From assembly GCA_911728435.2 (NCBI GenBank), contig OU452211.1:5642001-5706000 (forward strand): a stretch of 64,000 nt of DNA, in the 5' to 3' direction. Below the pieces are notes generated by a model. It ran no database searches, was not told the DNA's origin, and saw only the letters and a program-made list of their open reading frames with translations. This document shows, one piece after another, positions 30,860 to 42,900 of this stretch (position 1 is its first letter; every line of letters begins with the position of its first letter). The DNA is from Apoderus coryli (lineage: Eukaryota; Arthropoda; Insecta; Coleoptera; Attelabidae). The translations under genes and the position numbers were made by a program.

Positions 30860-30982
30860 ACTCTCGTGCTAGTATAAGACTGCCTGCCGATCACCACTGA
30901 TGAGTTGTGGATCAACGAAACGGCCCGTCTGGTGACAGCATGGTGGTGTGAACCAAATTTCCAACATAACTGAACCTAAATA
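30860..30982 (+). repeat. Hammerhead-bearing repeat, copy C
   Basis: CGTGCTAGTATAAG, CTGCCTGCCGATC, ribozyme, GCATGGTGGTGTGAACC, AAATTTCCAACATAACT. It lacks ~30 bp found in copy B between the first two motifs and lacks the terminal palindrome arm. It sits between A/T-rich DNA with TGCAT motifs and the hAT fragment. Confidence 0.8.
30891..30935 (+). ncRNA. Type I hammerhead ribozyme, copy C (canonical core)
   Basis: Helix I TCACCA/TGGTGA (30891-30896 and 30930-30935, perfect), CTGATGA (30897-30903), helix II GTTG/CAAC (30904-30907 and 30913-30916) with loop TGGAT, GAAA (30917-30920), helix III ACG/CGT with three-base loop, cleavage after GTC at 30929. Every conserved core position of the family is present, so self-cleavage of a + strand transcript is expected. 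Type I topology with minimal helix III is known from Penelope-like elements and animal retrozymes. Confidence 0.9.
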
Positions 30983-31034
30983 CTAATATAAATAGCCGGG
31001 AAAAACCAACCCTAATAAAAGATGGTAAACAGAC

Positions 31035-31640
31035 CCTTGTCTGTTAATTTTGTTGTCGGATGCAGCACCTTACATGGTAGAGGCGGGTCAAAATTTAAAA
31101 ATATTTTACCAACAACTAATACATGAAACATGTTTAGCACATGGCCTAAACAGGGATGCCGAAGAGATTAGAAAAAAAAATCCACTTGTTAATGTTTTAA
31201 TTTCCAGTGTAAAAAAAAAGTATTTCTTAAAGCACCTACTCGAGTGCAGTATTTTAAAGAAACCCATCCAAACACTTCAATTCCACCTCAGCCCGTTTTT
31301 ACAAGATGGGGAACTTGGCTGGAAGCTGGAAATTATTATGCAGAGAACTTTGTCAGATTAAAGAGGTAATCTCAGATTTGTCAAATGATTCTTGTCAATC
31401 ACTTTTAGATGCAAAAGAAATCTGTGGAAATAAACAAATTATGCAACAGACTACATGTTTTGTGTCTAAATCTCTGACTGAATTAGAGGCATGTAATTCA
31501 CCATTAACAGAAAGCACGCAATTAGTAAGAGACTCAGAAATGTTCAGGGTAAAATTGGGGTAGAAATACTTGAAAATTTTACAAAAATTTTGGCAAAAAA
31601 TAACGGTTACCAATTTATGTCTAAAGCAGCAAACATTTCT
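31035..31640 (+). pseudogene. hAT transposase fragment
   Basis: [18 protein letters not shown], then [29 protein letters not shown] and (after a frameshift near 31300) [17 protein letters not shown], then QTTCFVSKSLTELEA. These are characteristic of an insect hAT transposase group whose product often appears as a CGG-binding-like protein. The N-terminal BED finger and first catalytic Asp are absent. A/T-rich DNA with repeated TGCATAT flanks both sides (30700-30760, 31680-31770) and may be its subterminal regions. Confidence 0.8.
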
Positions 31641-32198
31641 CATTAATAATATTGTAAATAATGTTTTTTTAATATCCCTTTTTGCATATATTTCAATTTT
31701 TTTGCATATTATATTGAATAAAGTACATGCATATTTATCTCAAATGTTTGTGCATATTTGCCCTTCTTTATACATCAGATATAGGGATTTTTGGGATCGC
31801 AAAACCATGAAGAATAATTAAATATACAAATTATAGCTGCATCAATATGGACAGTTTATTTTATAGTCCAAGTCACATTATTCGGAATTAAAAAAAAATA
31901 AATACAATTAAAATATCTAGTACCAGACACCCGGAAATTGTAGAAGATATCGATGTTTTCACTGTATCTTTTTTCTTTAAATACTAACAATAAATTAATT
32001 ATTTTAGTTACAAAAAAATAACAAAGTACACATAAATATCTTCGAAATGCATGCGTAAACACATGACACATTTCTAAATTGATTAGTTCACTACACTTTT
32101 CATAATTGTATGTTTTTCTTTCCTTAATCTGTCGCCAAATACAATATAAAAACAAAAGTAATAGATACAAAACATTATCACAATTTGCGAATTCGCGT
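31641..32198. other. Region downstream of Dcp1
   Basis: No gene. It holds the possible hAT 3' end and the presumed Dcp1 3' UTR on the - strand. TTTATT at 31855-31860 is AATAAA on - and lies about 340 bases beyond the Dcp1 stop, a plausible polyadenylation signal. Confidence 0.4.
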
Positions 32199-32411
32199 CT
32201 ATCTGCTGCCTGATAGACCTGAGGATGTGCTACCTCTATTCACTCGTTCCAAAATTGAGTTGACGTACGCCTCATGTATTTGTTTGGTGAACTCTGTATT
32301 GTGTTTCAACAGATATATTAGAGCTTGGGCTAATTGTTTTTCGGTTAGCATTTCGACACTATCGCAATGCTGCCCATCATCAAACGTTGTCGAAGTTGTG
32401 CTAGGAATATC
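32199..32411 (-). CDS. Dcp1: Dcp1 exon 5: trimerisation domain
   Basis: Acceptor TCATTTTCAG is at 32412-32413 on -; stop TAG is at 32199-32201. 70 residues with the amphipathic helices that let metazoan DCP1 trimerise. Confidence 0.95.
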   Translation of the reverse strand, partial: DIPSTTSTTFDDGQHCDSVEMLTEKQLAQALIYLLKHNTEFTKQIHEAYVNSILERVNRGSTSSGLSGSR

Positions 32412-35400
32412 CTGAAAATGATAAACAGATTTCGACTTAGTAAAATTATTATATTGTAACAAATGTAATAGTATATTAAGTATCAAGGGCGGTAAAGCAT
32501 AAGCATAAGATTTTACCGCCAGTGGTGCTTTCGCCTGCCTCTTCATAAATTAGAAATACAATATTAAACCAAAAGAACTTTATTTTAATAATTAATTATA
32601 ACTGATATAACCCACACAAATTGCTCTCAATAATTGTTATTAATATTTATTATGCCTTAAGCATAACTATTGATAATTATGCTAGATGGTAAGTTTAGAT
32701 TTGAATTATTAATACATTGATTATTACTGTTAAAATTACAGTTTTCGGTATTATTTACTGTGAGCAAATTATCACTTTCTACATAAGAAAATACCGATGT
32801 CATTGGATCTTTTCGGAATATTTTATTTGCCACATTTTTCTTATTCTCTAGTGAGTTGTCCACATAACTTTCTGCTACTGGAGATGATTGCCATCCACCA
32901 CGTTTTTTTACCGCTGGCAAGTTTGCACCTGAGTCGGCGAGTAGCATGGCTGATGTGCGTCGGAAACAGTGACCGGTGTATAGGCGCGCATTAAGCTTGC
33001 TTCCCACATCACAGGCCTGCACAAGACGCGCCGGTTTGTGCGCGCCCGCTCGCCCCAAGGCGAGCTCGAATGTATCCCTTCACACGGCGCGTGTTCGCCC
33101 GTGCTACGAATTGTGTGTTTCAAGATTTTTCATGAAACAGCAGTCACTTTGAAAATGTGGCCAGAAGAGGAAAGTACTCTTGCTGCTTTTGTAGTTATTA
33201 GTGGTTTGAATTTAATAAATAGTGACAAAAATAAGAAAAACAAAAGGCGATGGTGGATGTTTAAAAATATTACCTTACACTCTGTCATCTGTTTCTCCTT
33301 ACTAGATAAGCTCTCCCCAACACCTGCTATAAACATTTTCGGTGTCATCAGTTGTGGCTTTTGAGCATTCTCCAAAAATTGCGCAAAAGGTGACGTGCCC
33401 AACACTTTCGGATGAGATTCCGGTGGCTGGATTATATTCGCATCTGTTTTTTGAATATTATTACTCTGCATAAGAAATGCTAACGGAGATGGAGAGGTAA
33501 CGGCAGTTAATGTATGAGCTGTGCTTGAATGTGGCTGTTGGTTGTTTGGAGATCTTGATAACCGGAGATTTATTGTCGCAGGATCCTGGAAAATATTGAT
33601 ACATTAAATTAAATAAATAGTGTAGTTAGTAATTATGCTAAAGTTATACTTGTGGACATAATGTGATTTTTGATTTGATATATTTTCTTTTCACAGTTTC
33701 AATACAATCTGAAAAGTACAATTTAAAATTAAGGACTTCAAAATTCCAAATATTTCGCGCTACATTAAAAAGCGACTCTGACATTTCGAGTCAAGAATAT
33801 CTACAGTGGTTCCCAACCTCTAAGTAATGGCGGACCACTACATCAAAACTTGCATCCTCGAAGGACCACACGCTAAAAACAATTGAGATAAAGACGGATA
33901 TAAACATTTTGAAGTTCCTTGAGACGATTAAGACAATTTCCAGATGGAAGTCTGTCTGTCTGTGAGTGTGTGTGTATGTATTCTTCCACGATAGCGCCTA
34001 AACGCTTTAACCAATTGAGGTAAATTTTGGTGTATGAGTTTGGAGGAGTCCTACGATGAACCCATTAGTTTTTGGTTGCAATCACTTTAGCCCTGTGATA
34101 GGGGTGGACACAACTGCTAAATTTTCATATATCAGTAGGGGTCGAGTGATACATCATTTTAAAGCATTTTTATCTGCTTTACAGCGATAGGTTACTTTTG
34201 ATATTTGCTCCCATAATTCTCGACAAAATTGCGTTTAAAATTTCACCAGGACAGCTTTTCAAAATAGTCACAGATTATTTTGAAGACATCCACACCTTTC
34301 GAGGTGGTATGAAGTTCAAGGGAGAGTAACATCTCTTCTATAATATTGTCATAATCTAAAACTCGAAGAAAAACAAATAACTTGCATAGAATGAATGCAT
34401 AGATGAAAAAGCAAAGAATACCGTAGAATGTATCGCACATCTCCTTCACGGACCCGATCAGTAAAAGATCCCACGAAACATACCCAAGGACCGCTGACAA
34501 CAAATTGTAATCACCTAATTCGAAATCATAAAAGAAGCCCTGAGGTTCCGAGCTATTCTGAAATCATATCTAAATATAAATTTAAGAGCCGACGATAACT
34601 ATCAGGATGAAACAAAATGTCCCTAGTAACATACACAAAAATTGACTCATGCCGCACGAATATCCAAGTCCAAAAGACTTCCGTTGGAATTCATAACATT
34701 GTTAATCTGGAATAAATTGTTTATAGTACACATATTTGAAATACTTTAAATCACTTGTCTTTCCGCAGGAAGGGCTCCAGGATATACCTCAGCAGTCGAA
34801 CACGTAAGTTCATTCGTCTAATACACCCTCGGAACATTAAAATCGCCCAACAAAAAATGTCCGCGCCAGGAAACCGGTCTGCACCGAACACAGTACCCCG
34901 TTTACCCGGCCCAACACGCAAAAATATCTGTTCTAACGTATAATTAGAATCCCGAATCATCAGTAATTGAGCAGATATCGGCGTTCACCAAGGTAACACA
35001 CTGGGACCACTTTTTATATTGTCTATTTGCAACTTCTCGGCTGAAATAAAATCCACCAAGCACACAACGCTTTTTGCTGATGACAGTTGAGTGCAACTTG
35101 AAACGAATGCTTGCAAAAAATGAAAGGTTATTGTTATTGGAATCAAAATGATTTAGTTTTGAACGTTGAATAAACTAACCACATGCATTTCTCGGCAAAA
35201 GAAGATGATTATAGTGTGGGAATCCGAAATGCAGAATTATTGTCACCTTGTCCAAAAAGCTGCTGTAAAGCTCCTGGGTCTCGAGGCCGACTCACTTCTA
35301 AATTTGGTACTCACAAGTTTTCATTTTTGATGTGGAAGCTGAGAAGTTTTGTTTCCGTTGGTGTATTGCGATCCTTTTATTTTGCACATGAAAACTTTGT

Positions 35401-38400
35401 GTTGTGCTATTCTATTGTGTTGTGGGGTAACTCAAGACGCATGGATGAAGTACCGATTTTGCAAAAAATTATCATTGGAACAATGATGTTTAAATTGACA
35501 AGATTTTCTTGTCGGCAGTTGTATAGATCTCAACATTTTAACAGTCAATTTATGTGTGTTCTATGTCCATTCCAACATAAATAAGTTCTCAAGCACAAAC
35601 CCAAGTATCCAACTATGAATTAAGACATGGATTAAATTTAAAATTACCTATACACACGACTCTTTCTTTCAGCTAATAATTCACTTATAATGCCTATAAA
35701 AATTTATAATAATTTCAATTTTATTACGGCCCAGGTGAAGTTTAAAATTTTAGTAAACTGAAAATAAAAGAAAATATACTGGATAAAATAAAAGTTACCT
35801 TTTGCTCAACAGGGCCGCTACCACCTGGGAATACGATAGGTACACTTCGTCTTTCTGCACTTGAACTTGGTGCAGATGTACCGTACCTAACCTGCAATTA
35901 AAAAAGGTTTTGTTTTATTTTTGTGTTGAGTCCATTCATGTGCTCGTTTATTATAACTTGACCAGATCGGCCATGAAACTTGCAACAGAACAGAAAAAGT
36001 TTTTATGCCCAATTCGTAACAAAAGAATCGGCAATAAACTGTCCCTTTTTGTTTATCTTTGTTAGACACGAGTATTTGAAGAGAGAGAACCTTTTTCTAA
36101 ATAATAGGTAGGGTACCTATAATAAATAAATACCTACTCTTAAAATTAATATCAGTACCTATTGGAAACAGCCCTACATTACGTCTTTATTTTACTGGTA
36201 TAAAATTCATGGAAATATTTCTAATTTCATTTGTCTAAATAGCAAAATGGCCAATGTGGTCAAATTATAATAAGCGGAGTATATTTTCAAATCGACAACA
36301 CCACTATAATGCTGCGACGGTGGTTCTTTCTGCACGTTAAGCATACCAGAGGGCGCGGACGTTTTTAATCCAGAAAAAAATGGTGGAGATAGAAGTTAGT
36401 GCTCAGGACATGTTCTGTGCCTCATCATTAAAATAAATACCAAGTTTTATATTATTCGGGGGTCATTAATCTTTGAATTAATGCAACTAAATCTGGAAGA
36501 AAATTAAAGATATGGTGAAAATCGACATCTGGTTGCAGTTAATCCTTGTTCTACTAGTCTGGAGGAACGGAATGCTCTCCACAAAGCCTTTAAAATATTT
36601 GATAAATACAAATTTTCCTTAGGGAAAACCAGTTTAAGGATTTTCTGACGTGATGGCATACTACAAAAGAACAACAATGTTTTAGTAATAATTTCCTATT
36701 TTAAAATATTTTTGAAACTAAAAATCATTATCAGCATTCACTCGCTACCGAGTATGGATTACTCCAACTCAGGGATTTCTGTTGTGAACCCTAAGAGGGC
36801 TAAACAGACCGATCCTCGGGCCGCAAATCCTGTCACAAAATTCGCACAACCAATCACCACCATTCATTCGCTGTTGTAGGTGTGCTGCCCCATCGATGCG
36901 TTTTCTCTCCTTTCGATTTTCGATGCTGTCTCTTCGCATCCTCATGTCGTCAACACTGCTCTTCAAGAACTTGATGGCCCTCGTAAATGGTACGCCTCCA
37001 CCTCGATCTGTCATTGGCGATCTGCTCCCACTTGTTCTTCACATCTTAGCCACACTTCTCCATGTTGGTCTTAAAAACATCCTTGTACTTCTTTTGATGC
37101 CCTCCCTGATTTCGTGAGCCGACCTTAAGCTATGAATGAATCTTTGGAAGGCGTTCCGTTGGCATGCGGATTACGTGGCCAGTCCATCGCAGCTGGTCCT
37201 TGTCAATCATCGTCTCAATGCCAGTTGTTTCAGCTTGTTCTAAAACGCTGTTTGTTCGTCTGTCCTGCCATTTAAATCCAAAAATTCTTCTACGACATTG
37301 TTGATGGTATTTCTCTAGGGTTTTTAAATGCCTCCGATAAGTTGTCCAAGACGCACAGCTATACGTAAGCGTAGGAACTACAATAGCATTATACACTCGC
37401 AACTGGGTTCGTCGATGTTATGATTATCGAAGACTCTATTCCTCAGACGGCCAAAAGATGTGCTTGCCCACCTTATACGATGCTGAATTTCATCATCGAT
37501 ATTTGCGTTCGCCGCAGAAGTCGTGCAGGAGTCGATGTATCCGGATGAATTTCTGGGGACATCCGTTGAGCTTCAATATCCTCCACAGTGCCTCAAGGTT
37601 AACACAATCGAATGCCTTGACAAGGTCTACAAAAACCCATGTATAGAGGACGATTTTAAACAGTAATGCCTATGGAAACTTGCTCATCCATAGACGACGC
37701 CATAAAAAATAATAATTGCAAAAATAAATGAGATATACAATAACAATCGACAATTTTTATTTAATAAAACACTCGAACGAAATACAAGCAAATCAACTTA
37801 ACACTATATATTATATTTTCCATGGAGTAAGAAAGTTTTTAAATGAACAAGAATCATCTGAGAGACATTATAGTAACAAAAGACAAGCTCCCGTCACTAT
37901 AACGCTTTCTATGTCTATGTCTAGCACTCTTAAAAGATTTCGACAATGCTTGGGTTCATTCCCGATAAATTTTTGAGATTCTGTTGTTAAACTGTACAGT
38001 TCTGCCACCATCGAAATTACCTACATATTTTTTTTAAATGGGTGGACAACGGGTTATTAATTCCGGCTTTTAGGGACACCAAAAATGTTTACAAAAAAAG
38101 GTTCGGTAGCAAAAATACAAATTTTGTTGTTAAAAAAATATGTTTTTAAGGTTTTTATTTTTTTACAAAGTATAACACAAAACCTTTACAAAACTATACC
38201 TAACGTAAAAACATGCTTCCTGAAACTTGTAAGAACATAAACTAAGTAACAAAATCAAACTAAGATTATTAATGCAATAAATAGAATACCTACAAAAACA
38301 ATATAATAAAAAGACATTCATATCGAAAGGAACTAAAAAGAAAGACTCTGCCAGACGAAAAATATATGTAAACAAATTTTATTATTTTATGGGATTAAAC

Positions 38401-39887
38401 TAGCATAAATCCCCACTAGATTTATATAACAAGATGTTTGTGGCGACATCTAGTGTGAGCAGGCAATATTCACAAACGATGGCCGGACGAGAAGCAACAA
38501 CTCCATCATATCCTATTGACAACGAATTCCCTGGCGGGAGGCTTTATTTATAAATTGCTTGTTACATAAAGTAACAAGACTTTTAGTTATGTTGGCAATT
38601 TGTTTCACACTACCAGACGGCAGTTTCGTTGATCCACACCTCATCAGCCTACCGATCACCGATGATGTGTTGTGGATCAACAAAACGGCCCGTTTGGTGA
38701 ATGCATGGTGGTGTGAACCAAATTTCTAACATAACTAAAAGTCTTGTTACTTTATGTAACAAGCAATTTACAAATAAAGCCTCCCCCCAGAAAATTGGGG
38801 CGCATCTAGTGTTGGCAATATAATCTGAAGGAGTTGTTGCTTCTCGTTTGTGAACTGTTCACACTAGATGTCGCCAAAACCATTTTTATATATATATTTA
38901 TATATCGATCGATAGGTCTTTTTAGCATTTTTCACAAAAAATATCAAATACAAGGTGTTCCATTTAAAAAAAATTGGGACAACCTGCCACAGATCGTTAG
39001 AAGGGGGCTTTTTAAAGTTATTGGTAAAATTTTATGATATAATCTTAACTAGCGACCGCACAAGACATTTTTTGCTGAGAACATAAATTTTTAAAATTTA
39101 ATTTCTGTCCAAATTACACAAAATTCGATTACGCAGTTGCTATGAAACTTATCTTTAATTATTGCAAGCAATCTAAAAATGTAAAAATATGTGGGGTGAC
39201 CCATTTGAAATTCTGGAGTTAAGATCGGTGCGGCACTTTTCGGACGATCTGTATTATTAACACTTAAAATAATTTTAGATTTCTTTAAAACCAAATAAAC
39301 TTTTGTATTAACATTTTTTGTTCTAAAGTCAGTAGTTTCTGAGAAAAGGTACTGTCCCCTAATAAAGTGCCCACCCTGTACAATCCTCCATCTAAGACCA
39401 AATATCCCGAAATTTCTTAAACTATCAGTGGACACACATCGAAAACAACTAACCAGCAGAGGAACCTCAGTGCAAATTGAAGTAGAAATATCATGTCCAA
39501 GCCATTTTACAGACCACGGTTAGAATATGCCAATAGTATTGGGTCTCCGTATTTTGCTAACGATAAACCTAGAAGCCTTTAAAAAAAGGTCCAAAGGAGA
39601 TTTACGACGAACATGTTCTATGAAGATCGGCAAAGAAGAGAAATTAAACAACGCTTTACAATAAGCCCTGGACGCCACGGGATATGCAAGGTCGTAGCGG
39701 GTCCTATTATATAAATATGGATCTGTATCACCTTTGTAGAAATCCAAACCAACGTGGAGACACTAAGAAACTGTATAAAAAAATACTCGTGCAGCACAGT
39801 ACACGTGATGAAGTGAATACTTCTTTCACGAGAGAGGAAGGGAATACGAATGACGGTACAAAAGGGACAACCAAAGAAGTATTCACT

Positions 39888-39928
<41 letters not shown>

Positions 39929-42900
39929 AATTTTATCAGGAAATCCAATTGATCCATTACTCGTTATAGAGAGTCGTCACATTGTGAATGCTGGGCTGAT
40001 TAATTTGTGGTCTGATTGTTGGCGAAATGGGCGACAATATAATCGGTTTTTACCGTTTACTGTCTCAAATAGCGCCTGTTAGTTTAATTACAAATTTTTC
40101 TCAATACTTAATGTATATTCTCATAATTGGCAAGCTCTATTTGATAAAATACTTTTTTCCTTTCGATAACATCAAGTTTTATTTAATAGATTATGATAGT
40201 ACCTGCTCCTGAGGAGTAATCGACCGCTGTTGTTTCTCTATATGTTCCACGCTATGAGCCGGATTCGACATCAGTCGTTGCAGTACATGAGCACCATTGT
40301 CAGCAGCCGATACCAGCGGTTGTTTCGTCGATTTCGTTTTGGAGCTACTGCCTGCTTTGGCAAAGAAATCCATAACACTTTGCGAGGTTACATCTGGCAC
40401 ACGAGGCGTTGATGAAAACGTTGGGGGGAAAGTCGTATCTTGTTTCGTTGGTGTTTTGTTGAAGTCTTCTTGGGCTTTTGACAGCATGCTGAAGATGTCA
40501 GCACCCGATTCACGCTGAAATTTTATAATCAAAAATAGAAATAAATGGTGTCCCAAACTTAACGCAAGATTTGAATTTGCCGCCATTTATGCAGTAAATA
40601 AATAAGTAAGCATTTATTGCCCAACAGAATAAATCCCTTTACAGAGCAACATATAATACAACATTATAAATAATAAACAATAATAAAGATAATAAATCAA
40701 ATTACAGCAAATTAAGTACATCCCAATCAATCAAATCAAACAAACTAAAATCAATCACAATCAAGAAACTAAACGGAATAACATTGAACAAAATGCCAAA
40801 TTAAATTCAGATGTAGACATTTACTTTCATTACATTATATTACTATTACATTAATATTACATCACACCCTAAAAAAACTACGAGCAGTCTCCATTAAGTC
40901 GTCCACCGAACAATCAAATATGTCGCAATCGTTACAGATCATATTAAAATTATTGCACATCACAAAAACTGGCGATTTCGTGTATAGATTAGTAACAGGA
41001 CGTTTGCAGTAAAACATCAATCCGTTACGACTCCCCAGGCGCTGAACATTTATATCAATCTCAGCCAGCAACTCAGAGCAATCGATTTTACCATTTAAAA
41101 GACCGTACAAAAATTGGAAAGAAGCAAGGATTCTACGGAACTCCAAACTACTGATGTTAAATCTATTCCAGAGCATCGAACTATCCCCCCCCTTTCTGGA
41201 TAGACGCCATCAGATTTATATATGAGATATTTAAGGAATTTCCTTTGAATTTTTTCAATGGCGTACTTATGGACCTCATAAATAGGATACCAGATAATTG
41301 AACGAACGTAAGAGAAATATAATGTTTTCAATGCGTTAATATTTTTAAAGTTAATATGAGGAACGAAAGACAATCTCGAGTCAAACGTAACACCCAAATC
41401 GGTAGAAGTTACACATCTCGCGAGAACATTAAATTAAAAGCCGTTTTCCTTCTCGAATAAGACATAGTTTTACACTTCTTAGCATTTAGATATAGCTTGT
41501 TATTGTTACACCAACTCTCCATCGCCTCAAGCTCCATTTGAAGACCTATGCAGTCCTCGTACGACACGATAGTGGCGAACAGCTTGACATCGTCAGCGAA
41601 ATACCACCTGTTAACTTGCAGACACTCGTTAAGATCGTTAATGAAAAGCAGGGGACCCAAGTTTGAACCCTGAGGCACACCAGAGGATGCTTTATATTTT
41701 TTGGAATTGTAGGCATTATAAACTACATACTGTAGTCTGTTCTGAAGATATGAAATAAACAACGATTTCAGGTTATTGACAAACCCATAGCTGTCCAGCT
41801 TCCGAATTAGCACCCTATGATCCAACCTGTCGAAAGCCTTGGCTAAGTCGGTATAAATAACACCCACTAGTATTGTAAAGCTCTCAATAAACGAAACAGC
41901 GTCAGCACTTTCACATATTATGTGATATGGAATATTTCCTGATCCTGAAAGTTATGACAACTATAGGCCAATTAGTTTATTACCGAATTTTTCCAAGCTG
42001 TTTGAACTGGCGATGGTCAACAGATTAACCGATTTTTTTAAGAGCTGTGATATTATCTCAAAGCGTCAACATGGGTATCTTAAAGGAAAATCTACACAAC
42101 CAGCTATATATGAGTACATTCAAGAAATCAATAAGCATTTGGAACACGGGTCTGTGGCACTTGGAATGTTTTTGGACTTGTCAAAAGCTTATGACTGTGT
42201 AAATAGAAGCTTGCTTATAAAAAAATTGGATATGTACGGTATACGCGGAAATGCTATTAAATGGTTTGATTCATACCTTAATAACAGAGAGCAACAGGTC
42301 ATAATATCCAGCTTTCGAGCCATAAGTAAATCCAGTATTGTTACTACAAATTATGGGATAGCTCAGGGAAGTGTACTGGGACCAATGCTGTTTAATGTAT
42401 TTCCTAATGATCTACATTATCGAACATCGGATAACCAGGCACTGATTATTCAGTATGCGGATGACACTAATCTATTGATTGGTGGCAAAGATGTACATCA
42501 GCTCATTTTAGACGGTACGCATTTTTTCTTAGATGTCAAGAACTGGTTTTTAAACAACGGATTAGTATTGAACGAAGGAAAAACCAAAATTCTGTTATTC
42601 AGAACCAAACCGTCATCGGTAAATAGGCCAGAAAGTACGAGTGTCCAAGGATGCACGGTTACAATCACTGATCATTGTAAGTTATTGAGATTGATAAATG
42701 GATGAGTGTTTGGATTGGTCACATCACATAAATTACGTGGTAAATAAGTTAAGTTCGGTGTGCTATGCAGTCCGGACGATCCGTAAATATTTGGATATCT
42801 GTACGCTGAAGATTCTTTATTTTGCAAACATTTTCTGGGGCGCAAGTAGCAATATTGGTTCGCATTGTGAAGAACATAAAATATGGTGAATCATGTAGAT

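Noticed and set aside
36880..37117. Open frames on + opposite the LINE at 36740-37660
   Set aside because: Antisense shadows of the LINE coding sequence.
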